Shown here: positions 29,930-35,370 of the stretch, one piece after another
How positions within the stretch are numbered: position 1 is the stretch's first letter
Layout: every line of letters begins with the position of its first letter
DNA from: an uncultured Collinsella sp.
GTDB taxonomy: Bacteria > Actinomycetota > Coriobacteriia > Coriobacteriales > Coriobacteriaceae
Length of the DNA stretch: 35,370 nucleotides
Reading direction: 5' to 3'
NCBI GenBank assembly: GCA_934650975.1
Contig: CAKUFW010000014.1
Coordinates: 1 to 35,370, forward strand
Notes under the pieces: model-generated
What the model was told of the DNA's origin: nothing
Databases searched by the model: none
The model's input: only the letters and a program-made list of their open reading frames with translations
Position numbers and translations under genes: made by a program

Positions 29930-29986
29930 TAGTCATCGGGGAGGGGTCTTTAACGAGCGGTCATTTAAGAACGTTCCCAATGACTA
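29930..29986. repeat. REP-like composite palindrome, copy A1
   Basis: Begins TAGTCAT and ends AATGACTA, with GTCATTTAAGAACGTTCCC inside (right-hand palindrome about 29957-29987). Related copies are at 30640-30690 and 31015-31043. It follows the radical SAM stop closely. Confidence 0.6.
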
Positions 29987-29996
29987 CCTAAAAAGT

Positions 29997-30051
29997 TGTA
30001 CACCAGCATCCAAAGATGTCGAAAATGGTCGACTTTGGATGCTGCTGTACA
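29997..30051. repeat. Palindromic repeat, copy B1
   Basis: Arms TGTACACCAGCATCCAAAG (29997-30015) and the inverted copy at 30033-30051 match with one mismatch, and GTCGA/TCGAC extends the hairpin inside. A near-identical copy lies at 31057-31111. The hairpin followed by TGTTTTG may also terminate the radical SAM transcript. Confidence 0.85.
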
Positions 30052-30077
30052 TGTTTTGGGCTGGCGGGGGAGCGGGT

Positions 30078-30344
30078 CTAGGCAATCATTGCATCAAGTG
30101 TAATGAGTTCTCTGAGCCGCTCCGTGCGTGTTTGCCCATGGCGTTTGGCTTTTTCGTCAAACGCTTCAAGAACTGACTCGCCCACACGTGCTGATAAAAC
30201 GACGCTCGGCTCATCAGAGATTGGCGGCCTTCCCAGCTTGATAGTGCGACCTTTCGGCCATTCATCTTTTTCGTACGCCTCTGCGGCTTTCTCAAGTTCT
30301 CCAGGGGCAAATCCCATCATCTTTTCGAGCTGCTTAGCATCCAT
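30078..30344 (-). CDS. Orphan ribbon-helix-helix (CopG-like) protein, possible antitoxin
   Basis: 88 residues from the ATG at 30344, preceded by AGGAGG; a longer frame to 30419 is unlikely. The N-terminal half (LEKAAEAYEKDEWPKGRTIK, then LGRPPISDEP) matches a leader common in actinobacterial RHH antitoxins, and the C-terminal half (SVVLSARVGESVLEAFDEKA, KRHGQTRTERLRELI) is an RHH DNA-binding fold. Such genes normally accompany a toxin, but no toxin-sized frame is adjacent on either side. An inverted repeat about 50 bp upstream (30395-30422) may be its autoregulatory operator. It sits within an AT-rich, repeat-filled island, so it may be a remnant of a mobile or toxin-antitoxin locus. Confidence 0.75.
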   Translation of the reverse strand: MDAKQLEKMMGFAPGELEKAAEAYEKDEWPKGRTIKLGRPPISDEPSVVLSARVGESVLEAFDEKAKRHGQTRTERLRELITLDAMIA

Positions 30345-30394
30345 TGTGCCTCCTATCGATTGGTATAATGTCGAGCGCTGGTTCGTGGTCTTTC

Positions 30395-30422
30395 TTTTTG
30401 TATACAGTTTCGTAGACAAAAA
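30395..30422. promoter_or_regulatory. Inverted repeat upstream of the RHH gene, probable operator
   Basis: TTTTTGTATAC (30395-30405) and GTAGACAAAAA (30412-30422) are inverted copies with one mismatch and a six-base spacer. A TATAAT preceded by TGG lies at 30364-30369 on the plus strand, pointing away from the RHH gene. Confidence 0.45.
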
Positions 30423-30729
30423 TACAAGCAGATTATCGGGCCAATTACTTGTCTTGACTGGACTTTTCGATAGGTAATGAGCATCGATAGCTCTTTGCTT
30501 TGCAGCTTGGAATTTGAACGTTCGCTGAACTTCCGAAGGGGGAGCGATTTAAAACTATCGAGATTCTGACTAAGGGCCTTTACTGGTCTTCGATAGTGAG
30601 ATCAACTTAATTCGCGACACAGTGTGTCGTGAATTGAAGTAGCCATTGGGGACGTATTAACGACTAGTCATTTAAGAACGTCAAAATGCTGGATTTGTCA
30701 TTTAGAGCCATTCTCCAACGACTATTTTG
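30423..30729. other. Gene-free AT-rich stretch with hairpins
   Basis: No coding frame. ACTATCGA (30554-30561) and TCGATAGT (30590-30597) could pair around a 28-base loop, and CGATAG recurs near 30470 and 30487. A second inverted repeat at 30605-30640 (AATTCGCGACACA against TGTGTCGTGAATT) has one mismatch. The stretch could encode a small structured RNA, but I cannot support a family. Confidence 0.35.
30640..30690. repeat. REP-like composite, copy A3 (partial)
   Basis: TAGCCATTGGGGACG, then TTAACGAC and TAGTCATTTAAGAACGTC (30665-30682). It shares order and sequence with A1 but has lost the closing AATGACTA. Confidence 0.5.
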
Positions 30730-30973
30730 GAGGGCCGTGTTCAAAAAAGGGCAAATATGAGTACTGTTGCCATTATGGTTACATTTATATTGCTCAAAAA
30801 AGAGGTCACTGATGAGATTTAGTCCCATTAGGAGTATCTTTTATTGAACATATGGGGAGAAATACCGCCCTCTGTGGACGAGTGAACCGTTGAATAGTCC
30901 TTGAATTGATCAAAATCGCTGCTACTAAACAGGTAGCAGTACTCATATTTGCCATTTTTTGAACACGGCCCTC
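30730..30973. mobile_element. 244-bp MITE-like element with 42-bp terminal inverted repeats
   Basis: Left terminus GAGGGCCGTGTTCAAAAAA (30730 onward) continues to 30771; the right terminus, read inverted from 30973 to 30932, matches it in 39 of 42 bases by my count. A smaller hairpin (CTGCTAC/GTAGCAG, 30919-30939) lies inside the right arm. No transposase and no coding frame are present, and I see no clear target duplication. Confidence 0.7.
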
Positions 30974-31014
30974 TCAGCAACTTTTTCCAGAGGCGTCAGA
31001 CTGTCTCAAGCGGC

Positions 31015-31043
31015 TAGTCATTTTAGGACGTCCCCAATGACTA
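31015..31043. repeat. REP-like palindrome, copy A2
   Basis: TAGTCATT and AATGACTA are perfect inverted arms with the palindrome GGACGTCC inside. It precedes B2 at the same distance as A1 precedes B1. Confidence 0.75.
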
Positions 31044-31056
31044 GGCTGCAAAAAGC

Positions 31057-31111
31057 TGTACACCAGCATCCAAAGATGTCGAAATGTGTCGACTTTGGAT
31101 GCTGGTGTACA
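31057..31111. repeat. Palindromic repeat, copy B2
   Basis: The arms TGTACACCAGCATCCAAAG (31057-31075) and its inverted copy (31093-31111) are perfect over 19 bp. It is nearly identical to B1 and preceded by A2, so A+B forms one composite repeat that brackets 30052-31014. Confidence 0.9.
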
Positions 31112-31144
31112 TGTTTGGGTCGTTAGCTTTGGGCGTTGGACGTG

Positions 31145-31390
31145 CTAGAGCAGATTCTCTTGCGCCCATGCGATGATGTCGCTTGACTCGTAGAGCGGTT
31201 TGCCGTCGATGAACAGGCAGGGAACCTGGCGCTTTCCGCCGACGGCGACGAGTGTCCGCTCGGCATCGGCATCGGTCGAGATGTTGCGCTCGGGGATGGT
31301 GACGCCGTTATCCGCCAGGAAGCGCTTCACCTTAATGCAATACGGGCATCCGGTCATAACGTACAGCACGAGCTCGTGATTAGTAGCCAT
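31145..31390 (-). CDS. Glutaredoxin
   Basis: 81 residues from the ATG at 31390, with GGAG five bases upstream; a longer frame to 31429 has no such site. The dithiol active site CPYC is at residues 15-18 (YVMTGCPYCIKVKRFL), the cis-proline loop reads RQVPCLFIDG, and the GG-like region before the last helix reads LYESSDIIAW. It would use glutathione or another low-molecular-weight thiol, or thioredoxin reductase, to reduce disulfides in the cytoplasm. It lies 51 bp downstream of the TipAS-type regulator on the same strand, possibly in one operon. Confidence 0.93.
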   Translation of the reverse strand: MATNHELVLYVMTGCPYCIKVKRFLADNGVTIPERNISTDADAERTLVAVGGKRQVPCLFIDGKPLYESSDIIAWAQENLL

Positions 31391-31441
31391 AGGTCTCCAA
31401 TCGGTTGGGGTTTTGATTGAGATACCCAAAGCCGATGCAAT

Positions 31442-32269
31442 CTAAGCGCAGGCCAGCGACGACTCGATGGCCAGGACCAGAAACGCCGTGGCTCCGGTGC
31501 CGCAGGGCTTATCGTAGTAGTCAACAAAGCGCTGGTCGGCGAGGTAGCCGTGGGCGAGCCCCAGATATGCCTCGTCTTGGGGCTCGCTGCCCCAGTTGAG
31601 AGCTATCCAGCGGCGATGCATCGCGACGAGCTTGCGAGCCTCGCTGCCTTCCGGTTCGCCATCGCCCATGGCAATCGAGAGCTGGCCCAAAATGGCACGT
31701 TCAAGCTCCTTCATGTCGTTCCATGTCTGAGGGTCCATGTCCAGCAGCGCGTCGTTTGCCGCATCGACGGCTTCATCGCCATAGCGAGCTCGAGCTTCGG
31801 CACCGTAGCGTTCCTCGTTTTCCTGCACGGTGCGCCAGCGTTCAAGTTGCGGCAGGACGGCGCCCATGAGTGAGACGGCTTCATCGAGCGACATGCCGGT
31901 GTTTTGCGCCAGGCGCGGGGCACAATCCTCGATCATTGCCTCCATGGTGGTCTCGTAGGTGTACTTGCCGTGGTCGTAGCACCATTTGCAGTAATGGTCG
32001 GTCGTGGCGCCCGTGGCGTCGGTGCCGCAGTCATCGGGCGTGAGCAGCATGCCGCAGCTCTCGCAGTAGTGCTCGGGCATTTCGAGCAGATGGGACAGTG
32101 GCTCCCCGGTCACGGCGGCAATGAGCTTCATCATATCGATGCCCGGCGTGACCTCGCCGCGCTCCCAGCGGCTGACGGCTTGGCGCGTTACATAGAGCTT
32201 GGCGGCGAGCTGCTCTTGGGTGAGATTGTTGGCGCGACGGACGGCGATGAGTTTTTCTGCAAAGGCCAT
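31442..32269 (-). CDS. XRE / zinc-ribbon / TipAS-domain regulator
   Basis: 275 residues. Residues 1-60 are a Cro/C1 helix-turn-helix (NLTQEQLAAKLYVTRQAVSR, then WERGEVTPGIDMM). Residues 66-100 form a zinc ribbon with Cys at 69, 72, 81, 94 and 97 (HYCESCGMLL, HYCKWCYDH). Residues from about 110 resemble the TipAS antibiotic-recognition domain (LLDMDPQTWNDMKELERAIL, LVAMHRRWIALNWGS, LGLAHGYLADQRFVDYYD). TipAS normally follows a MerR domain and binds thiopeptide antibiotics covalently at a Cys; here it follows a different DNA-binding domain. It may sense a drug-like molecule and regulate itself and the glutaredoxin downstream. GAGGAG precedes the ATG at 32269. Confidence 0.85.
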   Translation of the reverse strand: MAFAEKLIAVRRANNLTQEQLAAKLYVTRQAVSRWERGEVTPGIDMMKLIAAVTGEPLSHLLEMPEHYCESCGMLLTPDDCGTDATGATTDHYCKWCYDHGKYTYETTMEAMIEDCAPRLAQNTGMSLDEAVSLMGAVLPQLERWRTVQENEERYGAEARARYGDEAVDAANDALLDMDPQTWNDMKELERAILGQLSIAMGDGEPEGSEARKLVAMHRRWIALNWGSEPQDEAYLGLAHGYLADQRFVDYYDKPCGTGATAFLVLAIESSLACA

Positions 32270-32397
32270 GACGGCTCCTCTCTGCTGGTTGATGGCTTAA
32301 GCATACGCGGCGGTAGGCACCCTTCCAAGCAACCGTTGGTTGCACGTTCGGCGACCGCGGTGGGGGATTGCGCGCAGCGCCTCGTGCGCCCATGCCG

Positions 32398-32403
32398 TAC
32401 AAT
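32398..32403 (+). promoter_or_regulatory. Possible -10 box for leaderless trmO transcript
   Basis: TACAAT ends 7 bases before the ATG at 32411, which would place the transcription start at or next to the start codon. No Shine-Dalgarno is seen before 32402 or 32411 and no good -35 is seen. Leaderless transcripts are frequent in actinomycetes. Confidence 0.4.
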
Positions 32404-32410
32404 GACCGGC

Positions 32411-33148
32411 ATGGAACCTATCGCACACATACATACCGATCTGCCGCAGAAGTTCGGCATTCCGCGCAACAGCTTTTTGGCGCCTCATCTACAGGGGCGC
32501 ATTGTCTTTGAGCCGGAGTTTGCCTCTAACGCCGTGGTTGCAGGGCTCGAATCCTTCTCGCACTTATGGCTGCTTTGGCGTTTTGAAAATGGAACGCCCG
32601 GCGGCACGGCAAAGGATATTGCTGCCGATGTCAAGATGCGGGACAAGGCCGGTGCCAATGCTAGGTGGTCAAAGACCGTGCGTCCGCCGCGCCTGGGTGG
32701 TGCCGAGCGCGTGGGCGTGTTTGCCACGCGTAGTCCGTTTCGCCCCAATCCTATCGGCCTCACCTGCGTAAAGCTTGACCGTGTTGAGCTCACCGATAAC
32801 GGTCCCATCATCTATGTGTTGGGCGCCGATCTGCGCGACGGCACGCCCATCTACGACATCAAGCCCTACATTCCGTTCGCGGATTGTCATCCGGACGCGA
32901 CGGGCGGCTGGATCGAGGACAACCCGTGGCAAGAGCTCGACGTCGAGTTTACACAAGCGCTGCAAGACAAGATCCCGCCCGCAAAGCTGCCCGGCTTAAT
33001 CGAGGTTCTTCGCCAAGACCCGCGCCGTGCTGGAAGCAAGCACGAGCCCAACCGCGTCTACCACTTGGCCTACTCCGGGCTCGATATTTCGTTTACGGTC
33101 GATGGGACACAGCTGACCGTAACGGCCGTCACCGAAGCTCAGGGCTGA
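32411..33148 (+). CDS. trmO: tRNA m6t6A37 methyltransferase TrmO
   Basis: 245 residues from the ATG at 32411 (or 32402, three codons longer). Methylates N6-threonylcarbamoyladenosine at position 37 of certain tRNAs. The TrmO (TsaA/YaeB) beta-barrel reads MEPIAHIHTDLPQKFGIPRN, GLESFSHLWLLWRFE, GVFATRSPFRPNPIGLTCVK and GTPIYDIKPYIPF, all family hallmarks, with the C-terminal YSGLDISFTV region at about residue 220. The gene appears monocistronic, with no regulator nearby. Confidence 0.93.
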   Translation: MEPIAHIHTDLPQKFGIPRNSFLAPHLQGRIVFEPEFASNAVVAGLESFSHLWLLWRFENGTPGGTAKDIAADVKMRDKAGANARWSKTVRPPRLGGAERVGVFATRSPFRPNPIGLTCVKLDRVELTDNGPIIYVLGADLRDGTPIYDIKPYIPFADCHPDATGGWIEDNPWQELDVEFTQALQDKIPPAKLPGLIEVLRQDPRRAGSKHEPNRVYHLAYSGLDISFTVDGTQLTVTAVTEAQG

Positions 33149-33258
33149 CCGCCCGCCGTCCGCGTCGTCAAATTCAACCCCAAAACCCGTGCCAAAGCCG
33201 TCCATCCTGGTGGACAATAACGCCTACCGAACCAATCCACTTTGCACGGGAGCCCAGC

Positions 33259-34473
33259 ATGAAATACGACTTTACCTCGCTTATCGACCGCCACGGTATG
33301 GATGCCATCGCCGTTGACTCCTGGGGCGAGATCCCCGGTATGGCTCCGAACGTACCCGATGAGGGCTTCGACCGCATCCCCATGTGGGTGGCCGACATGA
33401 ACTTTGCCACGGTCCCCACGGTCCAGGAGCACATCATTCAGCGTGCCCAGCACCCTATGTTTGGCTACTTTGATCCGCGCGCCGAGTACTTCGACCGCAT
33501 CATCGAGTGGCAGAGCCGTCGCAATGACGTCGAGGGCCTGCTTCCCGAGCACATTGGCTACGAAAACGGCGTGCTGGGCGGCGTCGTATCGACGCTGCGC
33601 GCGTACGTCCAACCGGGTGACGCGGTGCTGGTCCATAGCCCCACCTACATCGGCTTTACCAAGTCCATTGAGGCTACGGGCTACCGCATTGTGCACAGCC
33701 CGCTTAAGCTCGACGACCAGGGCATATGGCGCATGGACTTTGAGGACATGGAGCGCAAGCTCGCGCAAAACCACATCCATGCTGCCGTCTTCTGCTCGCC
33801 GCACAATCCCTGTGGCCGCGTGTGGGAGCGCGACGAGATCGAGCGCGCCATGGACATCTATCGCCAGCACGATTGCGTGGTGATCTCGGACGAGATCTGG
33901 TCCGACATCATCCGTCCTGGGCACAAGCACATCCCGACGCAGTCGGTGAGCGAGGACGCCCGCATGCGCACGGTCGCCCTTTATGCGCCCAGCAAGACCT
34001 TTAACCTCGCGGGCCTGGTCGGCAGCTACCACATCATTTACAACAAGACGCTGTGCGACCGCGTGTGCGCCGTGTCCAACAAGACCCATTACAACGAGAT
34101 GAACGTCCTCTCCATGCACGCGCTCATTGGCGCTTACCAGCCGCAGGGCTACGAGTGGGTGGACGAGCTCAACGAGGTCATCAGAGGCAACGTTGACTCC
34201 TTCTGCGATTACGTGGACGAGCATTTCGAAGGTGTGGCCTATTCGCGTCCGCAGGGCACGTACATGGTGTTCCTGGACTGCACGGAGTGGTGCCGCGAGC
34301 ATGGCCGCGACATTCAGTGGCTGCTCGACGAGGGTGCGCGCGTGGGCGTGGGCTATCAAGACGGCCGTCCGTTCCACGGACCTTGCCACATTCGCGTGAA
34401 CCTGGCCCTGCCGCTTTCGCGCGTAAAGGAGGCGTGCGAACGCCTGGATCGTTACGTTTTTAATGCACAGTAA
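33259..34473 (+). CDS. MalY/PatB-family PLP-dependent C-S lyase (aminotransferase class I/II)
   Basis: 404 residues from the ATG at 33259, with GGGAG eight bases upstream. PLP enzyme that cleaves C-S bonds of cystathionine, cysteine or related compounds with release of pyruvate and ammonia. The PLP lysine is Lys246 in APSKTFNLAGL; other family marks are FDRIPMWVADMNF, FCSPHNPCGRVW, ISDEIWSD, and the substrate-carboxylate arginine in HIRVNLALP. The MalY/PatB N-terminal WVADMNF is typical. It is followed by a terminator and a solute-binding lipoprotein gene that starts 145 bp later. Substrate preference cannot be read from sequence. Confidence 0.92.
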   Translation: MKYDFTSLIDRHGMDAIAVDSWGEIPGMAPNVPDEGFDRIPMWVADMNFATVPTVQEHIIQRAQHPMFGYFDPRAEYFDRIIEWQSRRNDVEGLLPEHIGYENGVLGGVVSTLRAYVQPGDAVLVHSPTYIGFTKSIEATGYRIVHSPLKLDDQGIWRMDFEDMERKLAQNHIHAAVFCSPHNPCGRVWERDEIERAMDIYRQHDCVVISDEIWSDIIRPGHKHIPTQSVSEDARMRTVALYAPSKTFNLAGLVGSYHIIYNKTLCDRVCAVSNKTHYNEMNVLSMHALIGAYQPQGYEWVDELNEVIRGNVDSFCDYVDEHFEGVAYSRPQGTYMVFLDCTEWCREHGRDIQWLLDEGARVGVGYQDGRPFHGPCHIRVNLALPLSRVKEACERLDRYVFNAQ

Positions 34474-34501
34474 ACGCCCACTTCGTGCAGGGCGTCTTTT
34501 G
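34474..34501 (+). terminator. Rho-independent terminator after the C-S lyase gene
   Basis: ACGCCC (34474-34479) pairs with GGGCGT (34490-34495), followed by CTTTT. The stem is short, so efficiency may be modest. Confidence 0.6.
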
Positions 34502-34546
34502 GTCAGATTGGGCAGAAGGTCCCGCACGGTAAGGCGTTCGTAATCA

Positions 34547-34578
34547 TTGAACGGTTCTCGAAACTCACCTGCTATTAT
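34547..34578 (+). promoter_or_regulatory. Possible promoter of the solute-binding protein gene
   Basis: TATTAT (34573-34578) is preceded by TGC, an extended -10 element. TTGAAC at 34547-34552 resembles a -35 box but the spacer is 20 bp, longer than ideal. The start codon is 41 bases downstream. Confidence 0.4.
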
Positions 34579-34618
34579 TAGCCCATTGCCGTCAACAAAC
34601 AGGACCGTCAGGAGCTTG

Positions 34619-35370
34619 ATGAAAGGACCCCGCCGCCCGGTTGTCATAACGTTATTCCTTGTGCTCGCGATGGTGGGTGTATTTGGCGTGGCGATAGCGG
34701 GTTGCTCAGGGCCGAGTGACGGCGCCTCGACGTCTTCGGCAAAAAGCGTCGCCTCGCAGGCTCAAAAAGATAACCTCAAGACACTCAACGTCGGTAGCGA
34801 CCTATACCCGCCGTTTGTCTATGCCGATGAGTACGGCGAGACGGTCGGTCTGGATGTCGAGATTTTGACCGAGGCGCTGGCTCGCATTGGATACAAGCCA
34901 AAATACCAGCTCATTGACTGGGAAAAGAAGAAGGATATGCTGGCGAGCGGCGAGCTCGACTGCGTCATGGGCAGCTTTACCATGACGGGCCGCGAGGCCG
35001 AGTATCGCTGGGCCGGCCCGTACCTTGCGAGTCGTCAGGTGGTTGCGGTTAATCCCGAGAGCGATATCTACACGCTTGACGATCTGGAGGACAAGGTCGT
35101 GGCGGTTCAGTCCACCACCAAGCCCGAGACGATTCTGCTCAATCGACTGAACGAAAACGTTCCGCAGATCAAAGAGCTGTACAGCTTCTCGGATCGCTCG
35201 TACCTGAACCCGGCGCTCGTCGAGGGTCTGGTCGATGCCATAGCCGCGCACGAGTCGTCGCTGCTCACCTACGAGAAGGACTACGGCGTAACGTATCGCA
35301 TCCTGAATGAGCCGCTGCTCGAGGTCGGCCTGGGTACTGCCTTCGACATCAACGACACGCGCGGGATCGA
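34619..35370 (+). CDS. Solute-binding lipoprotein (SBP family 3), partial, C-terminus beyond the right edge
   Basis: The first 250 residues are present. The ATG at 34619 has AGGAG upstream. The signal peptide ends in IAGC, a lipobox, and a Ser/Ala linker follows. The mature part begins TLNVGSDLYPPFVYADEYGE, then TVGLDVEILTEALARIGYKP and CVMGSFTMTGREAEYRWAGP, the pattern of polar amino acid or cystine binding proteins of ABC importers. Permease and ATPase genes would be expected further right. Some Coriobacteriia fuse this domain to signalling domains; the edge of the window hides which applies. The gene follows a C-S lyase gene, which hints at a sulfur amino acid, but this is only positional. 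Confidence 0.85.
   Translation, partial: MKGPRRPVVITLFLVLAMVGVFGVAIAGCSGPSDGASTSSAKSVASQAQKDNLKTLNVGSDLYPPFVYADEYGETVGLDVEILTEALARIGYKPKYQLIDWEKKKDMLASGELDCVMGSFTMTGREAEYRWAGPYLASRQVVAVNPESDIYTLDDLEDKVVAVQSTTKPETILLNRLNENVPQIKELYSFSDRSYLNPALVEGLVDAIAAHESSLLTYEKDYGVTYRILNEPLLEVGLGTAFDINDTRGI

Noticed and set aside
33139..34647. Minus-strand open frame of 502 codons opposite the C-S lyase
   Set aside because: Antisense shadow of a well-recognised PLP enzyme; composition is Val/Ala/His/Leu-rich with no family match.

Overview
The window reads as chromosomal DNA of a high-GC, host-associated actinomycete of the Coriobacteriia, most likely Collinsella. The basis is codon usage, a Tat-exported surface protein with an LAxTG-type sorting tail, TTG starts with good ribosome binding sites, and many Coriobacteriia-type gut genes. 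The assignment is from recognition, not a search. I see no rRNA, tRNA, CRISPR array or complete transposase.

Layout. 1-1739 (-) is a type IIA topoisomerase B subunit that runs off the left edge, followed by an intergenic region with a LexA-like box. 2175-3194 is a lipoprotein. 3435-4258 is a XRE regulator plus membrane protein cassette between two related 68-bp terminator repeats. 4350-9891 (-) is a giant surface protein with a LuxR-type regulator upstream. 9998-11703 (-) is an AT-rich winged-helix/nucleotidyltransferase pair resembling AbiE toxin-antitoxin systems. 11934-13792 is a deleted degV pseudogene and a GMP synthetase lacking the glutaminase domain. 13869-17821 is a two-component system divergent from an envelope redox operon (small CXXC protein, NapH-like ferredoxin, TlpA lipoprotein). 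18075-21323 is a MacB-like ABC exporter. 22376-24644 is an aldo-keto reductase operon with its divergent LysR regulator. 24693-27274 holds dus and a SirTM/macrodomain pair.

The most interesting system is at 27416-29919: a redox-type HxlR regulator, divergent from a 77-residue peptide built of ACG[S/T] repeats, a flavin split-barrel/ferredoxin fusion, and a radical SAM/SPASM enzyme. This is a RiPP cluster of the type named the ACGX system; I know of no product structure. A HxlR-type operator and a 17-bp-spaced promoter lie between regulator and precursor.

29920-31140 is a repeat-rich, AT-rich island: two copies of a composite palindromic repeat flank an orphan ribbon-helix-helix gene and a 244-bp element with 42-bp terminal inverted repeats. 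The right end holds a glutaredoxin, a XRE/zinc-ribbon/TipAS regulator, trmO, a MalY/PatB-type lyase and the start of a solute-binding lipoprotein.

Several genes share a thiol/redox theme (CXXC/TlpA operon, HxlR, ACGX peptide, glutaredoxin, C-S lyase), which fits an anaerobic gut organism, but a functional link between these loci is inference only.
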